Shown here in pieces: positions 17,834-25,903 of a stretch of DNA of 38,156 nt; within the stretch, counting starts at the first letter, position 1; each line of letters begins with the position of its first letter. The notes under the pieces were generated by a model that was not told the origin of the DNA, searched no databases, and saw only the letters and a program-made list of their open reading frames with translations. Source of the stretch: Alphaproteobacteria bacterium (GTDB taxonomy: Bacteria > Pseudomonadota > Alphaproteobacteria > Geminicoccales > Geminicoccaceae); contig JAUIID010000024.1 in NCBI GenBank assembly GCA_030431615.1, positions 1 to 38,156 on the forward strand. The letters run 5' to 3'. Position numbers and translations under genes: made by a program.

Positions 17834-18283
17834 GTGAACCCCATCATCAACAACAACCATAAGGGTGCCGGCCCGCTGGACCCGCAGCTCACGGGCAACG
17901 TGGGACTATACTACTGCTGTTATCGGCTTTCGCTTCTCGGGTGGAACGTCATGCCCACAGCGCGCAACGCGCGAGGTGTAGACATCATCGCCTATAGCCG
18001 AGACGCCTCTCGTTTTGTCGGGGTGCAGGTCAAATCCCTGAGCAAACGCAGCGCGGTCCCTCTCGGAACTTCGCTGAACAAGATCATGGGTGATTTCTGG
18101 GTGATCGTGAACAAGGTCGTCACAAATTCGCCCTCAACCTTCGTCCTGCTGCCCTCGGAAATTGGGGAGCGTGCGCTCCGCAACGAGAAGGACGGGCGGG
18201 TATCCTACTGGTTGGAGCCCGGCGCTTATGAGCAGGAGCCGTTTCGCGAAGCTTGGGAGCGTATCGGTCACGGAGGCGTCTGA
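17834..18283 (+). CDS. Unknown protein with PD-(D/E)XK-like nuclease core
   Basis: About 149 residues from a GTG at 17834; alternative GTG starts at 17822 and 17801 cannot be excluded because no clear ribosome site decides. I do not recognise a named family. The core LTGNVGLYYCCYRLSLLGWNV (split by a helix) followed by RGVDIIAY and VGVQVKSL fits a PD-(D/E)XK fold with Asp50, Gln65 and Lys67 as the possible active site. Codon use is visibly richer in A and T than in the catabolic genes on either side, which suggests recent acquisition. It could be a stand-alone nuclease-fold protein of a defence or mobile element, or a non-catalytic relic. Confidence 0.6.
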   Translation: MNPIINNNHKGAGPLDPQLTGNVGLYYCCYRLSLLGWNVMPTARNARGVDIIAYSRDASRFVGVQVKSLSKRSAVPLGTSLNKIMGDFWVIVNKVVTNSPSTFVLLPSEIGERALRNEKDGRVSYWLEPGAYEQEPFREAWERIGHGGV

Positions 18284-18413
18284 CGGGAGAGGTAAAGGAA
18301 TGCTACATTGTCACTACTTCTATTGAGATCGTGCGAAAACTTTCGTTTACGCCGACGGGTCGCGAGTTGAACGGAATTATTCTTAGTCCAGATGTTAGAT
18401 CAACCGGAACCTT

Positions 18414-18701
18414 TCACGCTTCCGGCGGATAGCGCTGCCTGCCATGCACGATGGTCAGGATCCAGATTTCGGACGGGCCTGCCAGTTCGTAGACCACGAC
18501 ATAGGGTGTTCGCGGCACCGGCTTCTCGCGTGTGCCGCTCACGATGCCAGCACGTCCGATGTCGTTGAATTCATCGAGCAGCGTGATCGACCGATCGATG
18601 CGCTCGAGAACGGCTTTCGCTGCCTCGGGGTTGTCCTCGGCGACTCTGTCGCGGATATGTTCGATGTCGCGAAGGGCCGTTTCGTGAAACCTAACGGTCA
18701 A
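18414..18701 (-). CDS. RelE/ParE-family toxin
   Basis: Toxin of 95 residues. The N-terminus VRFHETALRDIEHIRDRV and the end VPRTPYVVVYELAGPSEIWILTI with a closing VHGRQRYP are standard for the RelE/ParE superfamily (conserved His and Arg at the C-terminus). It begins with TTG at 18701, inside the last codons of the antitoxin (11-base overlap), so the two are translationally coupled. Targets of ParE-like members are gyrase and of RelE-like members ribosome-bound mRNA; which applies cannot be told. Confidence 0.85.
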   Translation of the reverse strand: MTVRFHETALRDIEHIRDRVAEDNPEAAKAVLERIDRSITLLDEFNDIGRAGIVSGTREKPVPRTPYVVVYELAGPSEIWILTIVHGRQRYPPEA

Positions 18702-18882
18702 GGCCGAGACGCGCTCTCATCTCTGCATGGGTCGTCAGCTTGTCGGGATTGCGGCGCGCTTCGGCCTGCGCCTTGCGGATCCTGGCTTCCTTCCACGCCA
18801 GATAGCCCGGATCGGTCGATTCGGGCTGCTCGGTGGTCAGCTCCGCCAGGGTGGGTCGCGGCTTGTTGGTGGTCGTGCTCAT
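18691..18882 (-). CDS. Antitoxin of the RelE/ParE pair
   Basis: Small acidic-basic protein of 63 residues encoded just before the toxin. The phrase DPGYLAWKEARIRKAQAEARRNPDKLTTHAEMRARLGL is the recurrent C-terminal toxin-wrapping part of such antitoxins (quoted here only in outline: YLAWKEARIRKA and HAEMRARLGL are the key blocks). ATG 18882 is chosen because the sequence upstream holds a -10-like TATTAT at 18894-18889 on the minus strand; an ATG at 18951 would place the promoter inside the gene. If that -10 is used, the transcript would be almost leaderless. Confidence 0.75.
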   Translation of the reverse strand: MSTTTNKPRPTLAELTTEQPESTDPGYLAWKEARIRKAQAEARRNPDKLTTHAEMRARLGLDR

Positions 18883-19010
18883 GGCCGGATAATAGCATGC
18901 GGTAGCCTGAGCAGCCAGAATGTGCAGTCGAGCAAGGGCGGCATGCTCCAATCGGTCGCCGCGGCACGGGCGCCGATCGCCCGATACACCACCCCATCCG
19001 GAGAAGAGCC

Positions 19011-19376
19011 ATGAACCGCAAGCCCGCCGTCCTCCAGCGCAGCGACTGGGCGACCGACGAGCGTCTCTGGCGCGGCAGGTTCGAAGGCCGGGACCTCGGC
19101 ACGGGCGTCACCGTCCTCTTCTTTGCCAGCGAGAAGGTCGGTGCCGGGCCGGTCCTGCATGTCCATCCTTATGACGAGGTCTTCATCGTCCGGGTCGGCC
19201 GGGCACTCTTCACGCTCGGCAGCGAGGAGATCACCGCCGAGGCCGGCCAGGTCCTGCTCTGTCCGGCCGACGTGCCGCACAAGTTCGCCAATCTCGGCCC
19301 CGGACTCCTCGAGACCACCGACATCCACCTCAGCGACCGCCTGATCCAGACCAATCTGGCCGAACCCCAAGGCTGA
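19011..19376 (+). CDS. Single-domain cupin protein
   Basis: Small cytoplasmic beta-barrel protein of 121 residues. The two cupin motifs are clear: HVHPYDE with His50, His52 and Glu56, and VPHKF with His90, together a likely metal site. LGSEEITAEAGQVLLCPADVPH is the usual stretch between them. Ribosome site GGAGAA lies 7 bases before the ATG. Substrate is unknown; such proteins range from sugar isomerases to dioxygenases and transcriptional partners. It is divergent from the toxin-antitoxin pair. Confidence 0.85.
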   Translation: MNRKPAVLQRSDWATDERLWRGRFEGRDLGTGVTVLFFASEKVGAGPVLHVHPYDEVFIVRVGRALFTLGSEEITAEAGQVLLCPADVPHKFANLGPGLLETTDIHLSDRLIQTNLAEPQG

Positions 19377-19605
19377 TGCGCGATGGTGGAAGGCGCGGTC
19401 CCTGAAGGTCGTGCGCAGTCATCGATGACTTGCCGCAAGATGTTTCATGGCCGACTGGTGCGCCGTGGCGAGTAGTGCGCAAGGCTGGCCCGGTGTCCCG
19501 TCGGGCATCGAAGGAAGCACATGCATGAATGCTGAACACCTTGAAGAAGGCGGCAGTCGCGTCGCGAAGGAACAGGCCCGGCGCCGTCCGGTGTCTGTTC
19601 CGGCG
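19377..19605. other. Intergenic stretch with no recognisable gene
   Basis: 229 bases between the cupin stop and the predicted promoter of the next unit. Short frames on both strands lack ribosome sites and family features. No terminator with a T run was seen. Confidence 0.5.
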
Positions 19606-19634
19606 TTGACACGGTAAAAGAGATAAATTACGCA
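19606..19634 (+). promoter_or_regulatory. Predicted promoter of the sulfite-oxidase-fold / GGDEF-EAL unit
   Basis: TTGACA at 19606-19611 is a perfect -35 box; 17 bases later stands TACGCA, a poor -10. The surrounding GGTAAAAGAGATAAATTA is markedly A/T-rich for this genome, which favours promoter opening. AAAGGG follows as a possible ribosome site before the GTG at 19661. Confidence 0.35.
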
Positions 19635-19660
19635 CCGCACACAATCAAAGGGTGTAGATC

Positions 19661-20242
19661 GTGGCGGAGCACGCTGCATATCCGAGCGCGCCTTTGAGCA
19701 GCTGGCCCGACCGGCAACCATCGTGCTGCAACAGGCGGGCCGTTCTCATGCTCCTGGCAACGGTCGTGGCGGGCAGGGCTTGCGGCGCGCAGGCGAGCGA
19801 GCTGTTGCCGCCATCCACCGAGATCGTCCTGACGGCGAAGGGCCTGCTGGGCCGCACCAATGCCGGCGATGAAGCGCATCTGGACCGGGAGCTGCTCGAG
19901 AGCTTCGGCACGGCGACGCTGACCACCTGGACGCCTTGGACGGATGGCGAGATCGAGTTCGAGGGCCTGCCGCTGCGCTCGCTGGTTGCCGGGCTCGAAG
20001 CCCGAGGTACTGCCATACAGATGCGAGCGCTCAACGACTACCACATCGCGATCCCGATGTCGGACGTCCAGAACTACGACATCCTGGTCGCCTGGCGTGC
20101 CGGTGGCGTCGATCTCACCCGGCGCGACCGTGGCCCGCTCTGGGTCGTCTACCCGTGGTCGGCCCATCCCGACCTGGACCGACGCGTCACCAGCCAGCGC
20201 TCGATATGGCAATTATATGAACTAGAATTTTATGAAGAGTAA
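19661..20242 (+). CDS. Secreted sulfite-oxidase-fold (molybdopterin-binding-like) protein
   Basis: 193 residues from a GTG; an internal ATG at 19748 is an alternative. A signal peptide is seen at NRRAVLMLLATVVAGRACGAQA, so the mature domain of about 155 residues is periplasmic. It shows the pattern of the oxidoreductase molybdopterin-binding family: LTAKGLLGRTN, TTWTPWTDGEIEFEGLPL, ALNDYHIAIP, YDILVAWRAGG, GPLWVVYPWS and a final SIWQLYELE. The mature part has no cysteine at all, so the molybdenum-ligating cysteine of true sulfite oxidases is missing. It overlaps the membrane GGDEF-EAL gene by 11 bases, suggesting a sensory partner role rather than catalysis. Confidence 0.75.
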   Translation: MAEHAAYPSAPLSSWPDRQPSCCNRRAVLMLLATVVAGRACGAQASELLPPSTEIVLTAKGLLGRTNAGDEAHLDRELLESFGTATLTTWTPWTDGEIEFEGLPLRSLVAGLEARGTAIQMRALNDYHIAIPMSDVQNYDILVAWRAGGVDLTRRDRGPLWVVYPWSAHPDLDRRVTSQRSIWQLYELEFYEE

Positions 20243-22187
20243 ACGAAGGGACTTGGCGATAGGCCTTCTGATACTCTCGATACTTGTAACATTCATTTGC
20301 ATCATATTTACGAATTTCGAACGTCTGCGGTTGGGCAACGCGGCGATCCTGCGGTCGGGATCAGAATCCTTGTGGGCGACGCACGAGATCGAGGTCGAGC
20401 TGCTGCGCCTGCTGCAGGCGATGCATCGCTTCAGGGCGGCGGATCCGGAGGTGGATCGCGACGCCCTGCGCTTCAGGCTCGACATCCTCTGGAGCCGGCT
20501 GCCGCCCCTGCTGGAAGGGCGGGATGCGGCACCGATTCGGGAGATCAGCGATGTGGAGGGGCTCGGCGCCCGGCTGACCGTCGCGTTGCAGCGGACGTCC
20601 GACGTCCTCGATCGGGCCGACCTGGATGAAGAAGCCTATGCCCAGGCGCTGGCCGGGCTGGAGGCGTTTGCCACGCCCATCCATGATCTTTCCCTGACGG
20701 CCCTGCATCAGTCGGGCCAGGGTCATTCCGAGCTGCAATGGCGCCTGGACGACATCTACACGGCGATCCTGATCGCGTCCCTGGGGCTCGGGCTCAGCAC
20801 GCTGGCCCTGATCACGCTCCTGATCTTTCAATTGGGCCGATCGCAGAAGCTGCTCGACGTGAAGGAGCGGGCCAATGCCCGGATCGAGCATCTGGCGCAT
20901 CACGATGTGCTGACCGGCCTGCCGAACCGCCGGCTCTTCAACGATCGCCTGGCACAGGCCCTCGCCGGCGCCGGACGCCGCTCGAGCGGGGTCGGCCTGC
21001 ACTTCATCGACGTCGACAGCTTCAAGGCGATCAACGACACGTTCGGGCACATGGTCGGTGACGAGGTGCTGCAGGAGGCGGCCCGGCGCATGGCGGCGAC
21101 GATCCGCGAGGTCGACACCCTGGCCCGCATCGCCGGCGACGAATTCGCGGCCATCCAGATCGACGTCAAGGCGGCGGCCGGCGTCATGGAGCTGAGCGAA
21201 CGGCTCATCAAGGCGTTCGAGCAGCCGTTCGAAATTGCCGGCAACGACCTCCAGGTGAGTGTCAGCATCGGCTCGACGCTCTTCCCCGACGACGGCGGCA
21301 CGACCGAACGCCTGCTCCTGAACGCGGATGTCGCCCTGCACCGGGCGAAGCTCAACGGCCGGCGGCAGGGTGCCCTGTTCGACAAGGTGATGATGGAGAA
21401 GGAGAAGCGCCGGCGCCGGCTGGGAGTCAGCCTCGAGCGGGCCCACGACCAGGGCGAGCTCTCGGTCCGCTATCAACCCAAGTTCTCGACCGCGAATTGC
21501 CGCCTCATGGGCTTCGAGGCCCTCATCCGCTGGGAGCGCGGCGCCAATCTCGAGGTCAGCCCGACCGAGTTCATCCCCATTGCCGAGAGCAACGGCTCGA
21601 TCGTGCCGATCGGCGACTGGGTGCTCTCGACCGCCTGCCGCGATATGGCGGGCTCGGCGGCGCGCCACCAGCTGGACGTGTCGCTCGCGATCAACCTCTC
21701 GCCGGTGCAGATCCAGAAGGACGACTGCATTCGCCGCTTCCTCGCGATCGCCCGGTCACTGGAGTTCGACCCGCGCCGCCTCGAGTTCGAGATCACGGAA
21801 ACGAGCCTCTTCAATGCCAATGCGAGCACGCTCGCGAACATCAGGGACCTGCATGAAGCGGGTGCCCGGATCTGCCTCGACGATTTCGGCACGGGCTATT
21901 CCAGCCTCTCGCACCTGCAGGCCCTGCCGCTCAACGCGATGAAGCTGGACCGCAGCCTCGTGGCGCGGCTTGACGATCATCGTACGCAATGCATCTGCGA
22001 AGGCATCACGGCCCTGGGCCATCGCCTGGGCCTCGAGGTCGTGGGCGAGGGGGCCGAGACGGAATGGCAGTACAACGAGCTGGTACGCATGGGCTGCGAC
22101 CAGGTTCAGGGCTATTATCTCGGCCGGCCGATGCGCATCGAGGAGCTGGATGGCTTCATGTCCAGGATTGCGCGGGCCACGGTGTGA
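20232..22187 (+). CDS. Membrane GGDEF-EAL protein (cyclic-di-GMP turnover)
   Basis: 651 residues. Transmembrane helix 1 is at about 9-27, a periplasmic region of about 145 residues follows, and helix 2 is at about 176-197. The GGDEF domain runs from about 222 to 390, with FIDVDSFKAINDTFGH and an AGDEF at 301-305 in place of GGDEF, which can still be active in some proteins. The EAL domain (about 405-650) has Glu429 in EALIRW, INLSPVQ, ITETSLF, DDFGTGYSSLSHL, the lysine of MKLDRSL, the glutamate of GEGAET and QGYYLGRP, so all usual phosphodiesterase residues look intact. It probably degrades, and may also make, cyclic-di-GMP. The first 35 codons are unusually A/T-rich. Confidence 0.92.
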   Translation: MKSKRRDLAIGLLILSILVTFICIIFTNFERLRLGNAAILRSGSESLWATHEIEVELLRLLQAMHRFRAADPEVDRDALRFRLDILWSRLPPLLEGRDAAPIREISDVEGLGARLTVALQRTSDVLDRADLDEEAYAQALAGLEAFATPIHDLSLTALHQSGQGHSELQWRLDDIYTAILIASLGLGLSTLALITLLIFQLGRSQKLLDVKERANARIEHLAHHDVLTGLPNRRLFNDRLAQALAGAGRRSSGVGLHFIDVDSFKAINDTFGHMVGDEVLQEAARRMAATIREVDTLARIAGDEFAAIQIDVKAAAGVMELSERLIKAFEQPFEIAGNDLQVSVSIGSTLFPDDGGTTERLLLNADVALHRAKLNGRRQGALFDKVMMEKEKRRRRLGVSLERAHDQGELSVRYQPKFSTANCRLMGFEALIRWERGANLEVSPTEFIPIAESNGSIVPIGDWVLSTACRDMAGSAARHQLDVSLAINLSPVQIQKDDCIRRFLAIARSLEFDPRRLEFEITETSLFNANASTLANIRDLHEAGARICLDDFGTGYSSLSHLQALPLNAMKLDRSLVARLDDHRTQCICEGITALGHRLGLEVVGEGAETEWQYNELVRMGCDQVQGYYLGRPMRIEELDGFMSRIARATV

Positions 22188-22242
22188 AAGCTGCGCTCGA
22201 TCTGCCGGATGACGGGTGCGCACAGGAGCGAAAGGACAGGAC

Positions 22243-22638
22243 ATGCAGATCAAGAGAAGCGGCGCCACGCCGTCCGTGACGCCGCCCGCCGAGAATTTCA
22301 CCGGCAAGGTCCGCTTCGACGCGCCGTTCGGCGGCAGCGGCGAGGGGCAGGTCGGCGGTGCCGCCGTCACCTTCGAGCCCGGCGCGCGCACCGCCTGGCA
22401 CACCCATCCCTTTGGCCAGACCCTGATCGTCACCGCCGGCCTCGGCTGGGCGCAACGCGAGGGTGGGCCGAAGGAGGAGATCCGGCCGGGCGACATCGTC
22501 TGGTTCGAGCCGGGCGAGAAGCACTGGCACGGCGGCACGGCGACCACCGCCATGACGCACATCGCCATTGCCCTGGCCAAGGAGGGGTCGCGCGCCACCT
22601 GGCTCGAGCAGGTCTCCGACGCGGACTATCTCGGCTGA
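22243..22638 (+). CDS. Manganese cupin resembling bacterial (R)-hydroxynitrile lyase
   Basis: 131-residue single-domain cupin. His53, His55 and Gln59 (HTHPFGQ) and His94 (GEKHWH) fall at the same numbers as the metal ligands of the Granulicella tundricola hydroxynitrile lyase as I recall it, and the phrases VTFEPGARTAWHTHP, LIVTAGLGWAQREGG and GEKHWHGG are closely similar. Ala40 and Val42 of its active site are also conserved, while residue 110 is alanine instead of glutamine. The natural substrate of this family is unknown. A ribosome site GGACAGG precedes the ATG. It converges with the sulfatase gene across a 15-base gap. Confidence 0.82.
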   Translation: MQIKRSGATPSVTPPAENFTGKVRFDAPFGGSGEGQVGGAAVTFEPGARTAWHTHPFGQTLIVTAGLGWAQREGGPKEEIRPGDIVWFEPGEKHWHGGTATTAMTHIAIALAKEGSRATWLEQVSDADYLG

Positions 22639-22653
22639 TCCTGCCGGCGTCGC

Positions 22654-24123
22654 CTAGCCGAGCTCGGCCTTCTCGCCGGGCGGCGGGGTGGCGCCGAAGG
22701 AGCCCCGGGCGAGCACCGCCGCAGCACCGCCGTGGTGATCGATGATGGCCGCCTGGCCCGCCTTGGCCCGGGCGTCCGTCGCCTCGGGATCGAGCATGGC
22801 CCGCAGCTCCCGCTCGAACTCGGCGAGGGTCGTGGCATGCGCGGGGTCGGGGGCGAGGTCCGAGAGCTCTTCCGGGTCGGCCTCGAGATCGAAGAGCTGG
22901 GCCGGGTAGCCGGCATAGTGCACGTATTTCCACCTGTCCCGGCGGAGCATGTAGGCGCCGCTCACGGCCCCGGCCGCGTGGTACTCGCCGAAGACCGTGC
23001 GCTTGCGGTCGTCGGGCGCCAGCCGGAAGAGGCTCTCGCCCGGCAGGTCGCGGTCGGTGGGATCGGGGGTGACGCCCACCGCATCTAGGATGGTCGGAAA
23101 GAAGTCGATCATGGAGACGGGGGTCCGTACCACCTCGCCCGCGGCGATGCCGGGGCCGCTCATCAGAAGCGGGATATGCGCCGATTCCTCATAGAAGTTC
23201 GACTTCTGCCAGAGCCCGCGCACACCCAGGTTGTCGCCGTGGTCGGACATGTAGACGAGCCGCGTGTTCGCGCCGAGGCCGGCGCGCTCGATGGCGTCCC
23301 TGACCAGGCCGAGGTGGTGGTCGACGAAGCTGCAGAGGCCGAAATAGGCGGCGGTGGCGATCCGCCGCTTCTCGTCGTCGAAGAAGGTGTCGGTGATGTA
23401 GGCCTTGCGGAACTCGTCGAACCAGGGATGGCGGGGCCAGTCCTCGGGCCGGCAGGCCTTGGGCAGAGGCAGGCTCTCCGGCGGGTACATGGCGAAGAAC
23501 TCTTCGGGCGCGATGAGCGGGAAGTGCGGGGCGACGAAGCCGACCTGCAGCACCCAGGGCTCGTCGAGCGCCGGCGCCTCGTTCTCCAGCCAGCTCACCG
23601 CCTCCTTCGCGATGGCGCGGTCGTAGCGGGTGTAGCTCGATTCGCCGGCGCCGATCTCGTCGGCCACGACATGGCTCTTGCGCCGCGGTGCGAGGGGTGC
23701 CGTCTGGCGCATGGCGCCCTGCAGGTCGCCGATGCCGGCCACAGCGTGCATCGGGATGCGCTGCTCGTCGAAGCCCGCCTTCACGTCGTCGTTCAGGTAG
23801 TGCAGCTTGCCGATCGAGACGACCGGGCGGCCCGCGGCCTGCAGCCGGTGGCCCCAGGAGGGCGGCGTGCCGGCATAGGGGCTGGCGTTGCACCAGTAGC
23901 CCGTCTGGTGCGGGTAGCGGCCGGTGGCGAAGGCGGCGCGCGCCGGCATGCAGATCGGGCTGTTGGTATAGGCGTTGGCGTAGCGCGTCCCGGTGGCGGC
24001 GAGCCGATCGATGTTCGGCGTCCTGACGATCGGGTGGCCGTGGCAGCCGGTATATTGCGCGGCATGCTCGTCCGAGAGCACGATCACCAGGTTGGCCGGC
24101 TGCGGGCTGGCTGAGCTTGTCAT
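22654..24123 (-). CDS. Type I sulfatase, choline-sulfatase-like, apparently cytoplasmic
   Basis: 489-residue alkaline-phosphatase-fold hydrolase. The activation motif C58-x-P60-x-R62 (CMPAR) would have its cysteine turned into formylglycine. Metal residues are seen at Asp18 (VLSDEH) and Asp294-His295 (SDHGDN), and GKLHYL and LWQKSNFYEES fit the family. There is no signal peptide: the N-terminus is TSSASPQPANLVIVLSDEH, with the first core strand starting by residue 11, as in cytoplasmic choline sulfatase. Phosphonate monoester hydrolases share the motif and are the main alternative. It is the last gene of a long operon with an importer and sugar-acid enzymes, and overlaps the upstream gene by ATGA. 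Confidence 0.85.
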   Translation of the reverse strand: MTSSASPQPANLVIVLSDEHAAQYTGCHGHPIVRTPNIDRLAATGTRYANAYTNSPICMPARAAFATGRYPHQTGYWCNASPYAGTPPSWGHRLQAAGRPVVSIGKLHYLNDDVKAGFDEQRIPMHAVAGIGDLQGAMRQTAPLAPRRKSHVVADEIGAGESSYTRYDRAIAKEAVSWLENEAPALDEPWVLQVGFVAPHFPLIAPEEFFAMYPPESLPLPKACRPEDWPRHPWFDEFRKAYITDTFFDDEKRRIATAAYFGLCSFVDHHLGLVRDAIERAGLGANTRLVYMSDHGDNLGVRGLWQKSNFYEESAHIPLLMSGPGIAAGEVVRTPVSMIDFFPTILDAVGVTPDPTDRDLPGESLFRLAPDDRKRTVFGEYHAAGAVSGAYMLRRDRWKYVHYAGYPAQLFDLEADPEELSDLAPDPAHATTLAEFERELRAMLDPEATDARAKAGQAAIIDHHGGAAAVLARGSFGATPPPGEKAELG

Positions 24124-25010
24124 GGCGAGGTCGCTTCCTTCAGGCGTTGGCGGGCGCACCGGGCCAGCACCTCGGGTGCGGCCACCTGGGCGTCGGTCAG
24201 GGTTTCGCGATAGGTCTCCACCATGCCCGCCAGCATCGGCAGGGCGGCGGCCACCGCGCCCGGGAGGAGGACGCCGAGGGCAGCCGTATCCTTGCTCGCG
24301 ATCGGGTTGAAAGGACGGGTGCTCGCTTCGGCCTCGGCCATGAACGTCCCGTGCCGGTCCAGCACTACCGAGGCACCGGCGCCCGCACCGGTGCGCATGG
24401 CCTCGACCAGCGCTGCCGGCTCTATGCCGTGATGCGCCGCCAGGGCCAGGGCCTCGGCGATGGCGCACATTGTTGCGGCACCGACGCCGTTGTTCAGGAC
24501 CTTGGCGACGGCCGCCGTGCCACTCGCTCCCATCAGGAGCCAGCCGCGCCCGGCGGCGTCGAGGAAGGGGCGTGCGCGCTCGATCGAGGCCGGGTCGCCC
24601 GCGACCATGAGATAGAGCTGGCCGGCCAGGGCGTCCTTGCCGATGCCGATCACCGCAGCCTCCAGCGCGGCCGCGCCGGACTTGCGCCTTGCCGCCGTGA
24701 TCTCGCGCGTGAAATCGGGCGGCAGGGTCGAGCACTCGACCGTCACCCGGTCGGCGCCGGCGAGGGCGACGAGCCCGTCGGGGGCGAAGTACGTCGTGCG
24801 CACGGCCTCGAGGTCGGCGAGGCTGGTGGCGATGATGTCCGCCCGGTCGACCAGTTCCGCCCTGGAGCCCACGGGCGTCACGCCCCGTGCAGCGGCGCGC
24901 GCCGCGGCCGCCGGGTCGATGTCGTAGCCGGCAACCTCGTGGCCAGCGGCGGCGAGCCAGGCGGCGAGGTTGCCGCCGATATCGCCGAGCCCGATGACGC
25001 CGATCCTCAC
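24120..25010 (-). CDS. NAD(P)-dependent beta-hydroxyacid dehydrogenase (6PGDH / 3-hydroxyisobutyrate dehydrogenase family)
   Basis: 296 residues with an N-terminal Rossmann motif GVIGLGDIGGNLA and the usual substrate phrase VECSTLPPD near residue 92. The region GASGTAAVAKVLNNGVGAA near 165-180 holds the catalytic lysine in K-V-L-N-N. The family oxidises beta-hydroxyacids or reduces the matching semialdehydes, for example tartronate semialdehyde. In this operon it could act on a product of the dehydratase. It overlaps the lactonase gene upstream and the sulfatase gene downstream by four bases each. Confidence 0.88.
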   Translation of the reverse strand: MRIGVIGLGDIGGNLAAWLAAAGHEVAGYDIDPAAAARAAARGVTPVGSRAELVDRADIIATSLADLEAVRTTYFAPDGLVALAGADRVTVECSTLPPDFTREITAARRKSGAAALEAAVIGIGKDALAGQLYLMVAGDPASIERARPFLDAAGRGWLLMGASGTAAVAKVLNNGVGAATMCAIAEALALAAHHGIEPAALVEAMRTGAGAGASVVLDRHGTFMAEAEASTRPFNPIASKDTAALGVLLPGAVAAALPMLAGMVETYRETLTDAQVAAPEVLARCARQRLKEATSP

Positions 25011-25903
25011 GACCTGGCCTCCGGGGCGGCGCCGAAGCGCGGTTCCGGCAGGCCGGCGACGCCGACGTCGAAGGCCAGGAGATCACCGGCCATGGGCTCG
25101 CCCTCGAGCGCTGCCGGAGAAAGCCGCTGGCGTGCCGAGGTGACGTAGAGCGTGCGCCGGTCGGGGCCGCCGAAGGCGCAGGCGGTGGGCTGGCTCACCG
25201 GCAAGCGCAGGGTCGACACGAGGCGTCCCTCGGGGTCGAGACGGATGAGGGCGCTGCCGCCATAGCGGGCGTTCCAGAGGCAGCCCTCTGCGTCGATCGT
25301 CGAGCCGTCCGGCCCGCCCGGGGCGATGTCGGCCGGGGCGAAGGGGCGGAGCTCCAGCGCCTCGTCGCCGGTCGGGACGCTGGCCTGGAGGATTTCGCCC
25401 TTGCGGGTGTCGGTGAAGTACACGGTCCGCCCGTCCGGCGAGAAGGCGATCGAGTTCGGGCAGCGGATGCCGTCGAAGAGCTCGCGGGCGGCGCCGGTGG
25501 GTGCCACGTGATGCAGCCGGCCGGACGCCGCTCCGCCGCCATCCTGCATGGTGCCGCACCAGAGCGCCCCGTCGGGGCCGGCCTTGGTGTCGTTGATGCG
25601 GTTGCCGGGCCGGTCGGCGTCGAGGGTTGCGAGCGGGTCGCCGAGCCGGCCGGTGGCCGGATCGAACGGGTGGATGCTGCAACCCACGCCGACCACGAGC
25701 CCGTCCGCGGCCAGCGCCACCATGCCGGCGAGGCCGGGCATGGGAAAGCGCTGCAGCTCGCCGGTCGCCGGATCGAGCGAGAGCAGGGCAGGGGCGCGAA
25801 TGTCGACGAACCAGAGCCGGCCGGTCCGTTCGCACCAGACCGGGGACTCGCCGAGCGAGGCGCCGAGCTCGTGCCGTGCCGTGGGCTCGCAGCGCCCGCT
25901 CAC
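25007..25903 (-). CDS. SMP-30/gluconolactonase family lactonase
   Basis: 298-residue beta-propeller enzyme, predicted to hydrolyse a sugar lactone. Likely metal ligands are Glu of LGESPVW near residue 18, Asn of RCPNSIAFSPDG near 150 and Asp of GSTIDAEGCLW near 200; GNRINDTKAGPDGALWCGTM near 100 is also typical of the family. It starts with GTG at 25903, overlapping the dehydratase stop (GTGA). Together with the dehydratase upstream it forms the lactone-to-acid-to-keto acid part of an oxidative sugar pathway. Confidence 0.9.
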   Translation of the reverse strand: MSGRCEPTARHELGASLGESPVWCERTGRLWFVDIRAPALLSLDPATGELQRFPMPGLAGMVALAADGLVVGVGCSIHPFDPATGRLGDPLATLDADRPGNRINDTKAGPDGALWCGTMQDGGGAASGRLHHVAPTGAARELFDGIRCPNSIAFSPDGRTVYFTDTRKGEILQASVPTGDEALELRPFAPADIAPGGPDGSTIDAEGCLWNARYGGSALIRLDPEGRLVSTLRLPVSQPTACAFGGPDRRTLYVTSARQRLSPAALEGEPMAGDLLAFDVGVAGLPEPRFGAAPEARS

